NCBI GenBank assembly: GCA_026004095.1
Contig: BPIL01000015.1
Span: 1 to 64,000 of the forward strand
Length of the DNA: 64,000 nt
Direction of reading: 5' to 3'
Source of the DNA: Meiothermus sp.
Lineage (GTDB): Bacteria; Deinococcota; Deinococci; Deinococcales; Thermaceae
Below the pieces are notes generated by a model, which searched no databases, was not told the DNA's origin, and was given only the letters and a program-made list of their open reading frames with translations. Every line of letters begins with the position of its first letter. Position 1 is the first letter of the stretch. Both the position numbers and the translations under genes were made by a program. Positions 19,348-27,984 of this stretch are shown here, in pieces.

Positions 19348-19476
19348 TACCGGACTCACAAGAAGGGTCGTTCAACTACATGCAAGGGGTTGCCCTCTGT
19401 AATCCTTTGGCCGCAGAGCTGATCACAGAGCCGGTCGAAGGGGTCGAAGCAAAAGATACCCTTTCATACTGTTTCC

Positions 19477-19524
19477 GCTTGAATCCTTCACCGCCATGCG
19501 CAGCCAGAGGTGAAGGATTCAAGC
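19477..19524. repeat. Perfect 16-bp inverted repeat in an intergenic region
   Basis: GCTTGAATCCTTCACC and its exact reverse complement flank a 16-nt loop. The flanks are partly complementary as well (GTCGAAG at 19443-19449 against TTTCGAC at 19548-19554). No T tract follows on either strand. The 235-nt gap between two convergent genes (stops at 19347 and 19583) holds only this element, so it could be a MITE-like repeat or a bidirectional terminator. The 68-aa ORF drawn here in the track is not credible. Confidence 0.7.
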
Positions 19525-19582
19525 TGACCGAAGGGAGTAGAAAAGCATTTCGACGGTATCGTTCTCTGTTATACGGATTGGG

Positions 19583-20188
19583 CTAGCTGGTCGCATTCAA
19601 TGACGAGTGAACCGAACCTGGTATCAGTTCAACCACCCGATCTACCAGCGAAAGCCAGCTTTTGTCGTGAGTGGCAATAATTACGCCGCCTCGCGATCGG
19701 GCGTAGCGCACCAGGTTTTCTAGCAACCCCCGCCCTTCTGCATCCAGGGCTGCCTCGGGTTCGTCTAGTAGCCAGATATCGGGGTTTTGCAGGCGCAACT
19801 TGGCCATGGCCAGGCGCTTTTTCATGCCGCTGCTATAGCTCAGTACGGGCTTGTCGTGCGGGAGCCCGACCTCTGCCAAGGTGGTAGCAATCTCTTTGCT
19901 GTCACTGACTCGCCCATCGAGCCGAAGGGCATAGTGCAGATTTTCCGCTCCAGAAAAATGCCGATGAAATGCCGGTGGATTGGCCAAAAAACCCACTCTT
20001 CCGCCCAGCTTGACCGAACCCTGGGTTGGCTGTATCAAACCAGCTAGCACCCTCAATAATGTGGTTTTCCCCACGCCATTGGGCCCTACTAGGGCTACGG
20101 CCTCGTGCGGGGCGAGCTGAAAGTCTAGGTCACGCAGCACCCAGTCCCGCCCGTAGCGCTTGGAAACCAATACGGCCTCAATCAGCAT
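19583..20188 (-). CDS. ABC transporter ATPase, CcmA-like
   Basis: The about 201-residue ATPase has Walker A GPNGVGKTT, signature SSGMKKRL, Walker B IWLLDEPE and the switch histidine ATHD. It is as short as heme-exporter ATPases (CcmA), and it follows ccdA by about 20 nt, which points to cytochrome c maturation. The permease genes ccmB/ccmC are not here, so another ABC-2 exporter remains possible. The start is ATG 20188 or an upstream in-frame codon at 20206. Confidence 0.75.
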   Translation of the reverse strand: MLIEAVLVSKRYGRDWVLRDLDFQLAPHEAVALVGPNGVGKTTLLRVLAGLIQPTQGSVKLGGRVGFLANPPAFHRHFSGAENLHYALRLDGRVSDSKEIATTLAEVGLPHDKPVLSYSSGMKKRLAMAKLRLQNPDIWLLDEPEAALDAEGRGLLENLVRYARSRGGVIIATHDKSWLSLVDRVVELIPGSVHSSLNATS

Positions 20189-20209
20189 AGGACTTATCAT
20201 ACGCATAGG

Positions 20210-20890
20210 TTACTGCCCAATTAGGCCCTTCTCGAGGTTCAGAAGCCACTCGGGCGTGATTTTCAAAAAGAAGCTGTTGAGTTGGGTAAAGGTACCGGTA
20301 AACATCAGCACGCCTACCACAACCAGAACAATCCCAGCCGTTACCTCGGCCCAGCGAGAGAAATGGGCTGCCTTGCGCAGCACAGGACGGATGCGATCGG
20401 CAAAAAGAGCCACCAGCAGGAATGGTATAGCCAGCCCCAAAATGTAGGCCAGCAGAAAGCTGGCCCCACCTCCAGTGGCCGTGAGGGTCAAAATGCCCCC
20501 CAGGATTGGCCCAATGCAGGGTGTCCAACCCAGACCCAAGATGGCACCCAGCACAAAGGCCCCCCAGGGGCGACTGGTATCCCCCTGGTAGCGCAAATTA
20601 ACCCCCCACTTTGGCTTCAAGCCCAGCATGTACAGGCCAAACAAGACCAGGATGACCCCGCCCGCCTGACCCAGTAACTGGCGGTTTTCCGCTAACAGCC
20701 CCCCCAGAATGGTGAAGGGTAGCCCTAGCAGCAAGAACACCAGCGAGAACCCACCTACGAAGAAGAACGCATTGAAAAGAGGCCGTCCGCGCTCCCCGCC
20801 CAGGTACAGAAGGTAGGTAGGTACCAGCGGCAGCACGCATGGCGAAAGAAAAGAGAGAATCCCGGCTAGAAAGGCGGCAATAAGACTCAT
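20210..20890 (-). CDS. ccdA: Cytochrome c biogenesis protein CcdA (thiol-disulfide membrane carrier)
   Basis: The 226-residue membrane protein has about six transmembrane helices and the DsbD/CcdA features AGILSFLSPCVLPLVPTYLLYLGG and GLGWTPCIGPILGGILT, each with a cysteine of the redox pair. CcdA carries electrons from cytoplasmic thioredoxin across the membrane to reduce periplasmic thiols, for example apocytochrome c or its reductant. It is followed by a ccmA-like ATPase. The gene is divergent from a histidine kinase. Confidence 0.92.
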   Translation of the reverse strand: MSLIAAFLAGILSFLSPCVLPLVPTYLLYLGGERGRPLFNAFFFVGGFSLVFLLLGLPFTILGGLLAENRQLLGQAGGVILVLFGLYMLGLKPKWGVNLRYQGDTSRPWGAFVLGAILGLGWTPCIGPILGGILTLTATGGGASFLLAYILGLAIPFLLVALFADRIRPVLRKAAHFSRWAEVTAGIVLVVVGVLMFTGTFTQLNSFFLKITPEWLLNLEKGLIGQ

Positions 20891-20949
20891 ATTAGCCAGG
20901 ATAGCCCAGAAGGGTTAGGGAATTCGTAATTCTTTCAAGGGTTGCCGGG

Positions 20950-20955
20950 TAATAT
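20950..20955 (+). promoter_or_regulatory. -10 box of a probably leaderless mRNA (histidine kinase operon)
   Basis: TAATAT ends 6 nt before the ATG at 20962. This favours that ATG over the TTG at 20956 used in the ORF track. No good -35 element is seen. Confidence 0.5.
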
Positions 20956-20961
20956 TTGAAG

Positions 20962-21987
20962 ATGCAAGACGGCACCCTGGAATATCAGCGTGACCAGCGT
21001 ATTCGCGCCATATTGGAGGCCATTCCCGACGACATGCTGCTGGTAGATCTCGAGGGTAATATCCGTGAGTACAAGGCTGGCAGGAGTGCTACTCACCTGC
21101 CCATGGATCGCTTCCTGGGTACAACCCTGAGTGAGCTATTTGCTCCAGATGTAGCACAAGCGCTTCAACGAGCCGCTTGTAAGGTGCTGGCTGGTGAACC
21201 GGCCCAGGTACTCGAGTTTAGCCTGGAATCGCGGGACTTCGAGGCCCGGATTGTTCCCATGGAAAAAGAGCTGACCCTGATGCTTTTCCGGGACGTCACG
21301 CTCGAGCGCCAGGCTGATCGTCTAAAGTCGGAGTTTATGGCGGCTGTCTCGCACGAACTAAAAACGCCGCTGGCCTCGATACTGGGTTTTAGTGAACTGC
21401 TGCTGGACGATAAATACAGCCCTTCGGAGCTTAAGGGTTTTTTAGAAAACATACAGCACAGCAGCCTGCGGCTCAAAGATATGGTCAACAACTTGCTGGA
21501 CACATCACGCCTGGAGGCTGGCCGATTTAGCATCAATAGGCAGCCTGTAGACCTACGGGCCACCTTAGCCCAGACTGCCCGCAGCTTTGCCGGGGTGGCC
21601 AAACTTAGCCAGATTCAGTTCATTTTGGAGCTCGAGCGACTGCCCATTATCGAGGCCGATCCGGAGCGCATTGGACAGGTGGTGGGCAATTTGCTTTCCA
21701 ACGCATTTAAGTTCTGTCCCCGCCAGGGCACCGTTTGGTTACGGGCCAGAGCCCATGGTGGGATTTTGATCGAGGTAGAGGACACCGGCCCGGGCATCCC
21801 ACTGGAAGAGCAGGGCCAGCTCTTTCAGCGCTATAGCCGCACCAAAAGTGCCATTGCCAGAGGCATTGTGGGTACGGGGCTGGGGCTTTACATTTCCAAG
21901 GCCATTGTCGAAGCCCACCAGGGGCGCATATGGGTAGATTCGCAGGAAGGTCGGGGGGCCAAGTTTAGTGTGTGGCTACCGCTTTAG
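20962..21987 (+). CDS. Soluble PAS-domain sensor histidine kinase
   Basis: The 341-residue kinase has no transmembrane segment. An N-terminal PAS-like domain (residues about 10-115, DMLLVDLEGNIREYKAG) is followed by a dimerisation domain with His131 (AAVSHELKTPL) and an ATPase domain with N box VVGNLLSNAFKF, G1 DTGPGIP and G2 GTGLGLYISKAIV. It should autophosphorylate and pass the phosphate to a response regulator, but none lies nearby. It is the first gene of an unusual run with an ABC ATPase (15 nt on) and thiN, so its signal could be cytoplasmic and metabolic. Confidence 0.9.
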   Translation: MQDGTLEYQRDQRIRAILEAIPDDMLLVDLEGNIREYKAGRSATHLPMDRFLGTTLSELFAPDVAQALQRAACKVLAGEPAQVLEFSLESRDFEARIVPMEKELTLMLFRDVTLERQADRLKSEFMAAVSHELKTPLASILGFSELLLDDKYSPSELKGFLENIQHSSLRLKDMVNNLLDTSRLEAGRFSINRQPVDLRATLAQTARSFAGVAKLSQIQFILELERLPIIEADPERIGQVVGNLLSNAFKFCPRQGTVWLRARAHGGILIEVEDTGPGIPLEEQGQLFQRYSRTKSAIARGIVGTGLGLYISKAIVEAHQGRIWVDSQEGRGAKFSVWLPL

Positions 21988-22002
21988 CGTTAGGCTAAGG
22001 AT

Positions 22003-22998
22003 ATGCTGCGCATAGTAGGGCTGGGCAAGAGTTATCCGGGATTCAAGTTATCGGTATCGCTGGAGGTTGGCCCAGGGCAAACCCTGGCCTTGCTGGGGCC
22101 TTCGGGGAGTGGCAAGAGTACGCTTTTGCGGCTGGTTGCGGGTCTGGAAATACCCGAAGCAGGTCAGGTTTGGCTGGATGAAGCCGAACTCACACTGCTG
22201 GCGCCCGAAGCGCGCCGTGTTGGGCTTGTGTTTCAGGACTATGCGTTGTTCCCGCACATGTCGGTATGGGAAAATATCGCTTTTGGCCTGCGCGAAGCGC
22301 GCTGGGAGGCCTATAGAATGCGGGAGCGGGTAGCCTTTTTACTGGAGTTGACCCATCTGGGGCCTCATGCCCACAAGCGCCCCGACCAGCTTTCGGGCGG
22401 GGAACGGCAACGGGTAGCGCTGGCTCGAGCCCTGGCCAACAACCCCCGCTTGTTGCTCCTGGATGAACCATTGGGCGCACTGGATTTGAAGCTACGGCAG
22501 GAACTGCTCCTGGAACTGCGAGCCATCTTGCGCCAGATTGGCGTACCGACCATTGTGGTTACCCACGACCAGTCCGAAGCATTTGCAATTGCCCAGCAGG
22601 TGGCTTTGCTAAAGGAGGGCATCGTTGTGCAACTCGGCTCACCCGAGCAGCTTTTTCGCCAGCCCAAGAACCCCTGGGTGGCCAGTTTTTTGGGCCACCG
22701 CAACCTGCTCTCTGCCGAGCAGAGCCGCCAGATGGGCCTTCCGGCCCGACCACACTTGTTGCCCCAGGAGGCCATAACCCTGGGGGTGGGTGAAGAAGCG
22801 GTTGTACGGGAGCGGGTATTTAAGGGTTTTGTGGTGGCCCTCGAGCTGGTCTGGCGGGGCCTGGGGCTGTACCTGGAAGGCCCGGAGCAGGGGCTTTACC
22901 CCGGCGATACCACCCAGATACGGGTAGATTGGTCGAGGGTGGTCGCGCTGGAAGAGGAGCAAACAGGTCGTCGCGACACCATAAATCCCCTGGCCTAA
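22003..22998 (+). CDS. ABC transporter ATPase of the thiamine/iron/polyamine importer type
   Basis: The 331-residue ATPase has Walker A GPSGSGKST, Q-loop VFQDYALFPHMSVWENI, signature LSGGERQR, Walker B LLLLDEP and VTHDQSEA. The last 90 residues resemble a TOBE-type regulatory domain. The sequence is of the FbpC/PotA/ThiQ class. The next gene, 20 nt downstream, is thiamine diphosphokinase, so thiamine uptake is the best guess. No permease or binding protein is adjacent. The ATPase presumably pairs with components encoded elsewhere. Confidence 0.85.
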   Translation: MLRIVGLGKSYPGFKLSVSLEVGPGQTLALLGPSGSGKSTLLRLVAGLEIPEAGQVWLDEAELTLLAPEARRVGLVFQDYALFPHMSVWENIAFGLREARWEAYRMRERVAFLLELTHLGPHAHKRPDQLSGGERQRVALARALANNPRLLLLDEPLGALDLKLRQELLLELRAILRQIGVPTIVVTHDQSEAFAIAQQVALLKEGIVVQLGSPEQLFRQPKNPWVASFLGHRNLLSAEQSRQMGLPARPHLLPQEAITLGVGEEAVVRERVFKGFVVALELVWRGLGLYLEGPEQGLYPGDTTQIRVDWSRVVALEEEQTGRRDTINPLA

Positions 22999-23018
22999 GC
23001 CGTAGGTTGGTCTTGTTT

Positions 23019-23651
23019 ATGCACCGCTTTACCATTCTGCTGGGAGGCCTGGTTGTGCCCACCGAGCGGCTAAGAGCCCAGGTGGCCGGAAGCCGGATTA
23101 TTGCAGCTGACGGGGGTATGCGCCATGCGCAAACCCTGGGGCTTATGCCCGAGCTGTGGGTTGGCGACTTCGACTCGGCCTCCCCAGAACTGGAGCAAGC
23201 CTATGTCCAGGTGCCTCGAGAGGAACACCCGGTGGCTAAGGACTTTACCGACGGCGAGCTGGCGGTCGCGGCAGCCCTGGCCCGGGGGGCCGAGCAGCTT
23301 GTTCTGGTAGGGGCCATGGGAGGCCAGACCGACCAGACCCTAGCCCACCTGCTGCTGGGTATCCGGCTGGCCCGGCAGGGTATTGCCACCTTGCTGACCT
23401 CGGGTAACGAAGAGGCCCATCCCCTGTTGCCGGGACAATTGCGCTTAGATCTGCCGCCGCAGAGCAAGCTCAGTCTGTTGCCCCTGGGGGGGTTTTCGGG
23501 CTTGAGTATTCGGGGCGTGCGTTGGCCACTCCAAAAAGCCAGCGTATCCTTGGGGAGTACGCAGACCCTTTCCAATCTGGCATTGGGCCCTGTGGAGATC
23601 GATCTCGAGGGTGGCTACGGGGTGGTGATCGTCTATCCCGAGTCTGCATAA
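23019..23651 (+). CDS. thiN: Thiamine diphosphokinase
   Basis: The enzyme makes thiamine diphosphate from thiamine and ATP. The 210-residue protein shows the family signatures IIAADGGMRHAQTLGLMPELWVGDFDS, KDFTDGELAVAAALARGAEQLVLVGAMGGQTDQTLAHL and a C-terminal TLSN segment. ATG 23019 (MHRFTILLGG) is chosen; the track ORF begins 30 codons upstream inside the ABC gene. Co-transcription with the ABC ATPase suggests coupling of thiamine import and activation. Confidence 0.9.
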   Translation: MHRFTILLGGLVVPTERLRAQVAGSRIIAADGGMRHAQTLGLMPELWVGDFDSASPELEQAYVQVPREEHPVAKDFTDGELAVAAALARGAEQLVLVGAMGGQTDQTLAHLLLGIRLARQGIATLLTSGNEEAHPLLPGQLRLDLPPQSKLSLLPLGGFSGLSIRGVRWPLQKASVSLGSTQTLSNLALGPVEIDLEGGYGVVIVYPESA

Positions 23652-23754
23652 AGCTCAAAAAGATATGCTTTTGTTCGACGAATAAAGAGAGCCCTTGCCA
23701 TGAGCCTGCTGGCTTCTCATGACGAGGCCTGTGGGGGTCGCGGTATATTCAAGC

Positions 23755-23985
23755 ATGGACACCCGCGGTTGGGTTCTCAAAGCCATTGAGAAGCTGCGCT
23801 TCGCCAGCGAAAAGGACATTATTCGCTGGCTGGACGAGGAGGGTGAGACCCTGTCCAGGGACGAACTGCGGCGCACCCTCGAGCTGCTGCTACAAGAAGA
23901 CCGGATCGAGCTCAAAAACGATCTCTTTCGTCTTAAGCGCAAAAGCGGTGGTCAAGCGGCTTTCGATAAGCTGTTTAGCGACTGA
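23755..23985 (+). CDS. Small winged-helix-like protein
   Basis: The 76-residue protein (MDTRGWVLKAIEKLRFASEKDIIRWLDEEGETLSRDELRRTLELLLQEDR region) looks like a helix-turn-helix plus wing, as in small DNA-binding proteins. I do not recognise a named family. The start at 23755 is supported by TATATT ending 5 nt upstream, so the mRNA is probably leaderless. It stands alone between thiN and an M28 peptidase. A regulatory role is inferred from the predicted fold only. Confidence 0.6.
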   Translation: MDTRGWVLKAIEKLRFASEKDIIRWLDEEGETLSRDELRRTLELLLQEDRIELKNDLFRLKRKSGGQAAFDKLFSD

Positions 23986-24026
23986 TGTGCCCATCTAACT
24001 CATGGGCTGGATGGCACAATTGGGGC

Positions 24027-25202
24027 ATGGGCCGACACCTGTTTTTGCGGTTGGCTTTGGGGCTGGTGGCCGCCGGACTGCTGGCGCTGGCTCAGGCTTT
24101 CTCTACCGAGCGCATGCAGGCCGACCTGCAGGCCCTGATGTCGCAGGGGCCACGGGTGGCGGGCCTGCCCGCGACCACAGCCGCCGGCGAATACCTGGCC
24201 GCCGAGCTGCGCAAGGCGGGCTACACCGTGGAATTCCAGCCCTTCACCTACAGCCGCACCCGCGACCAGGGCTCGAGCCTCCTGGTGGGCACGGCCACCT
24301 TACCGGTCAGCAGCATCGCGGGCAGCCCGGGGCGGCGGGTGGAGGGGCCGCTGGCGGTGGTGCCGGGGGCGGGGCTGGCCGCCGATTTTGCCAGCCTGAA
24401 CCTGCAAGGCGCTATTGCGGTGGTACGCCGGGGTGGGATTCCGGGCCTCGAGAAAGCCCGGCTGGCCGCCGAGCGGGGCGCTGTGGGCATTGTCCTGCTG
24501 ACCGAAGAACCCAGCGGCACCCGCTTCACCTTTGGTGGCAACAGCCCGATCCCGGGGGTGACCCTCTCGCAGAGCGATGGCGCTGGGCTGTTGAGCCAGG
24601 CGGGAACCCGCGCCGTGCTGGACGTGCGCATCCTGACCGAGGAGGTACAGGGGCGCAACGTGATTGCCAGGCGCGGCAGCCAGAATCCGCTGGTCATTGT
24701 GGGGGCCCACTACGACTCGGTTCCGGGCAGCCCCGGGGCCAACGACAACGCCTCGGGCACCGTGACGGTGCTCGAGCTGGCCCGCCAACTGGCCGACAGC
24801 CCTCTCGCAGCGCAAATCTGGTTCATGTTTTTCGATGGGGAAGAGGACGGCCTGTGGGGCTCGCGCCGGTTTGTCGAACAGAACCCCGAAATTGTGCGGG
24901 GCCTGAAGGGCATGCTCAACCTGGACATGGTGGGCGTCAACGTGAATGGCACCCTGGGCATCGGTGGGAGCGGTGAGTTGCGGGCGCTGGCCGACTGCAA
25001 CGCCCTCCAGGTGGCCTGCGGCAGCGCGCCGGGTGGGGGCAGCGACCACGTCTCCTTTGCCCAGGCCGGGGTGCCGGTGCTTTTCTTCTTCCGGGGTCTC
25101 GACCCCAACTACCACCGCCCCACCGACACCCTCGCCGACCCCGTGCTGATGGCCCAGACCGGCCAGGTGGTGCGGGGGATTCTGGAAAGGCTGCTGCGCT
25201 AG
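24027..25202 (+). CDS. Exported M28-family aminopeptidase with PA domain
   Basis: The 391-residue protein has a signal peptide (LFLRLALGLVAAGLLALAQA), a protease-associated insert around residues 95-190 (LQGAIAVVRRGGIPGLEKARLAAERGAVGIVLL) and an M28 zinc peptidase core. All five metal/catalytic sites are visible: GAHYDS, GANDNASG, DGEEDGLWGS, LNLDMVG and YHRPTDT. It should trim N-terminal residues from peptides outside the membrane. ATG 24027 is chosen for the signal peptide; CACAAT lies 6 nt upstream. Confidence 0.9.
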   Translation: MGRHLFLRLALGLVAAGLLALAQAFSTERMQADLQALMSQGPRVAGLPATTAAGEYLAAELRKAGYTVEFQPFTYSRTRDQGSSLLVGTATLPVSSIAGSPGRRVEGPLAVVPGAGLAADFASLNLQGAIAVVRRGGIPGLEKARLAAERGAVGIVLLTEEPSGTRFTFGGNSPIPGVTLSQSDGAGLLSQAGTRAVLDVRILTEEVQGRNVIARRGSQNPLVIVGAHYDSVPGSPGANDNASGTVTVLELARQLADSPLAAQIWFMFFDGEEDGLWGSRRFVEQNPEIVRGLKGMLNLDMVGVNVNGTLGIGGSGELRALADCNALQVACGSAPGGGSDHVSFAQAGVPVLFFFRGLDPNYHRPTDTLADPVLMAQTGQVVRGILERLLR

Positions 25203-25252
25203 GTGGAAGCCGAGGGATATTCGATAAGAACCTCGAGCGCTTTCCTACTTCT

Positions 25253-26920
25253 TTAGAACAGTCCGGTGACCCGACCTTCTTCGTCCAGCCCAATCTGGAG
25301 GGCCGCCGGCGCTTTGGGCAACCCCGGCATGGTCATGATCTCGCCCATGTAGGCCACCACAAAGCCAGCCCCGCACTTGGGCCGGAGGTCGGTTACGGTC
25401 ACGGTGAAGTTGTGGGGGCGGCCCCGCAGCCTGGCGTTGTCGGAGAGGGAGTTGGCGGTTTTGGCGATGACGACCGGCAGACTGCCCCAGCCCTCTTTCT
25501 CCAGCCGCTTGAGGGCTTTGCGGGCCTCCTGGGTGTATTCGACTTTAGCGGCCCCGTAAACCTGCTGGGCAATGGTTTCAATCTTGCTTTCCAGCGGCTG
25601 CTCGAGGGCGTAAAGAAACCGTAACTGACCGGGGTTTTGCAGGGCCTCCAACACCATCTGGGCCAGCTCCACCCCTCCCGCGCCCCCTTTGGCGTGCACC
25701 TCGGTAAAGGAAACCCGCAGGCCCTGCTCGGTGGCAAAGCCCCGCACCAGACCGAGCTCCTCGAGGGAATCGGTGGGGAAGCGGTTGAAAGCCAGCACCG
25801 GCTCGTAACCAAAAAGCCGGATATTCTCGATGTGCTTGGCCAGATTGGACAGTCCCCGCCGCACAGCCTCGAGGTTGGGCCGGGTGTAGTCGTCCTGCCC
25901 GCCGTGGAAGCGCAGGGCCCGCATGGTCGCCACCAGCACCACGGCCTGAGGGGCAAAACCGGCCTGGCGGCAGACCAGGTTGAAGTATTTTTCCGCGCCC
26001 AGGTCGGAGCCAAACCCGGCCTCGGTCACCACATAGTCGGCATAGCCCAGGGCCATGTGGGTTGCTACCACCGAGTTGGTGCCGTGGGCAATGTTGCCAA
26101 AAGGCCCCATGTGCACGAAGGCCGGCTGGTGCTCCATGGTCTGTACCAGGTTGGGATAAAAAGCCTGTTTGAGCAGCACCGTCATGGCCCCGTGGGCCCC
26201 CAGGTCACGGGCGAATACCGGCTGGCCGGCCTGGTTGTAGCCAATGCGGATACGCCCCAGGCGTTCTTGCAGGTCGCCCAGGTTGGAGGCCAGGCTCATG
26301 ATGGCCATCACCTCGCTGGCAACGGTAATCTCGAAACCGGCCTCGCGGGGCACGCCCTGGCCGGGGCCTCCCAGCCCCACAACCACCTGCCGCAAGGCCC
26401 GGTCGTTCATATCCAGTGCCCGCTTAATCTCGATGCGGCGCACGTCCAGCCCCAGCGCATTGCCCTGGTGCAGATGATTGTCAACCAGGGCCGAGAGCAG
26501 ATTGACTGCGCTGGTAACGGCGTGAAAGTCGCCGGTGAAATGCAGGTTGATCTCCTCCATCGGCAGCACCTGCGCATAGCCCCCGCCGGTGGCCCCGCCT
26601 TTGACGCCAAACACCGGCCCCAGCGAGGGCTCACGCAGGGCCACGGCCACCTTTTTGCCCAGCTTGCCGAGGGCCTGGGTCAGGCCAATCGCCACGGTGG
26701 TCTTGCCCTCGCCGGCGGGGGTGGGGGTCATGGCCGTTACCAGGATCAGCTGGCCCCTGGGTGAGGGTGGGGTTTGTGTTACCTTGGCCATGTAGGGGCC
26801 ATAATGAAAAAGCGCCTGGGGTGGAATCTTCAGGCTGGCAGCCACTTCCGCGATGGGTTTGAGCTGGGATTGTCGGGCGAGCTCGAGGTCGCTTGGCATG
26901 CGCAACGAGAGAGTGTCCAT
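25253..26920 (-). CDS. fhs: Formate-tetrahydrofolate ligase
   Basis: The enzyme makes 10-formyl-THF from formate, THF and ATP for purine synthesis and other one-carbon reactions. The 555-residue protein has the P-loop TPTPAGEGKTT, LREPSLGPVFGVKGGATGGGYAQV, the conserved HLHQGN segment and the C-terminal GEIMTMPGLPKAPAA. Length and motifs are typical. The start at ATG 26920 lies 6 nt after TAGGGT, a TANNNT box, so the mRNA is probably leaderless. It follows the threonine deaminase gene on the same strand by 55 nt. Confidence 0.96.
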   Translation of the reverse strand: MDTLSLRMPSDLELARQSQLKPIAEVAASLKIPPQALFHYGPYMAKVTQTPPSPRGQLILVTAMTPTPAGEGKTTVAIGLTQALGKLGKKVAVALREPSLGPVFGVKGGATGGGYAQVLPMEEINLHFTGDFHAVTSAVNLLSALVDNHLHQGNALGLDVRRIEIKRALDMNDRALRQVVVGLGGPGQGVPREAGFEITVASEVMAIMSLASNLGDLQERLGRIRIGYNQAGQPVFARDLGAHGAMTVLLKQAFYPNLVQTMEHQPAFVHMGPFGNIAHGTNSVVATHMALGYADYVVTEAGFGSDLGAEKYFNLVCRQAGFAPQAVVLVATMRALRFHGGQDDYTRPNLEAVRRGLSNLAKHIENIRLFGYEPVLAFNRFPTDSLEELGLVRGFATEQGLRVSFTEVHAKGGAGGVELAQMVLEALQNPGQLRFLYALEQPLESKIETIAQQVYGAAKVEYTQEARKALKRLEKEGWGSLPVVIAKTANSLSDNARLRGRPHNFTVTVTDLRPKCGAGFVVAYMGEIMTMPGLPKAPAALQIGLDEEGRVTGLF

Positions 26921-26926
26921 GCTTCC

Positions 26927-26932
26927 ACCCTA
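26927..26932 (-). promoter_or_regulatory. -10 box of a probably leaderless mRNA (fhs)
   Basis: TAGGGT on the minus strand ends 6 nt before the fhs ATG. The match is to TANNNT only, without a visible -35 element. Confidence 0.4.
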
Positions 26933-26975
26933 CGCCAAGTCTCGGTGATAAACGTCCTCGGGCCCCCCGGCTTTT

Positions 26976-27890
26976 TTATGGCATCCAGTTCCCACCGCAC
27001 ACAATGACCGCCACCCGCCGGGGCAGGTCGTAGTTCATCAGGGCCGGCCCCAAAGCCAGCCCGGCGGTGGGCTCCACCACCTGTTTGAGCCTTTGCATCA
27101 TCAGGCGCTGGGCTTCCAAAGTAACCTCGTCCGGCACGGTTAGGATGCGGTCTACGTGGTGCTGCATGACCGGAAAGGTCTTCTCGCCAATCACCATGGT
27201 GCGCACCCCATCGGCCACGGTTTTGGGGGCCTGCATCAGCTTCACGCGCACCCCCACCCGGAGGCTCTGCTGGGCATCGTTGGCGGTTTCGGGCTCCACC
27301 CCAATCACTTCACACTCGGGCCGCAGGCTCTTGATGACCGTTGCAATGCCCGAGATCAGCCCGCCCCCGCCCACCGCGACCAGGACGGCGTCCAGATCGG
27401 GCACCTGCTGCAAAAGTTCCAGGGCCTGGGTGCCCTGGCCCGCCATCACCCGAAAGTCGTCAAAAGGATGGATGAGCGCATAACCCATCTCCTCGGCCAG
27501 TGCGCGCACCACCTGCTCACGGTTCTCTACCGTCACCCCCTGGTCGTAGACCTCGGCGCCGTAGGCCCGGGTGGCCGCTTTTTTGGTGGGGGAGGCGTCC
27601 TCGGGCATCACCACCAGGGACGGAACCCCAATCACCTGGGCTGCATAGGCCACCCCCTGGGCGTGGTTGCCCGACGAGACCGCAATCAGGCCCCTGGGGT
27701 TTTGTAACTGGAGGGCTGCGTTCAGGGCACCCCTGGCCTTGAAGCTGCCGGTTTTTTGCAGGTGCTCGGCTTTGAAAAAAAACTGGCGGCCCAGAAGCTT
27801 ATCCAGCCCCTGGCTGGTGAATACCGGGGTGCGGTGGATGTAGGGCGCGATGCGCCGGGCGGCGTCTTGGATATCTTGCAGGGATAGCAC
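26976..27890 (-). CDS. Threonine ammonia-lyase / serine-threonine dehydratase
   Basis: The 304-residue PLP enzyme has the lysine site KTGSFKARGA (Lys51), SSGNHAQGVA, and the phosphate-binding loop VAVGGGGLISG. It should deaminate threonine (and perhaps serine) to the 2-oxo acid and ammonia. It lacks the C-terminal regulatory ACT-like domain of biosynthetic IlvA (about 500 residues), so it is a short catabolic or serine-racemase-like type. The start is a GTG with TAGCAT 6 nt upstream. It precedes fhs. Confidence 0.88.
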   Translation of the reverse strand: MLSLQDIQDAARRIAPYIHRTPVFTSQGLDKLLGRQFFFKAEHLQKTGSFKARGALNAALQLQNPRGLIAVSSGNHAQGVAYAAQVIGVPSLVVMPEDASPTKKAATRAYGAEVYDQGVTVENREQVVRALAEEMGYALIHPFDDFRVMAGQGTQALELLQQVPDLDAVLVAVGGGGLISGIATVIKSLRPECEVIGVEPETANDAQQSLRVGVRVKLMQAPKTVADGVRTMVIGEKTFPVMQHHVDRILTVPDEVTLEAQRLMMQRLKQVVEPTAGLALGPALMNYDLPRRVAVIVCGGNWMP

Positions 27891-27896
27891 GCCCCC

Positions 27897-27902
27897 ATGC
27901 TA
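27897..27902 (-). promoter_or_regulatory. -10 box of a probably leaderless mRNA (threonine dehydratase)
   Basis: TAGCAT on the minus strand ends 6 nt before the GTG start at 27890. Confidence 0.45.
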
Positions 27903-27972
27903 ACAGGAGGATGCGTAACGCCCAATGTTTGAGTAACGCTCACAAAGCGCCTTACACAAAAGCCTTTTATTC

Positions 27973-27978
27973 TACAGT
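27973..27978 (+). promoter_or_regulatory. -10 box of a probably leaderless mRNA (hypothetical protein)
   Basis: TACAGT ends 6 nt before the ATG at 27985. Confidence 0.4.
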
Positions 27979-27984
27979 GGTTGC

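Noticed and set aside
19380-19586. 68-aa ORF between the SDR and the ccmA-like gene
   Set aside because: It is made largely of the inverted repeat, has no ribosome-binding site and no recognisable sequence.
26941-26983. GGGCCCCCCGG followed by a T run as a terminator on the plus strand
   Set aside because: No plus-strand gene ends here; the stem is short and the T run lies on the wrong strand for the neighbouring genes.
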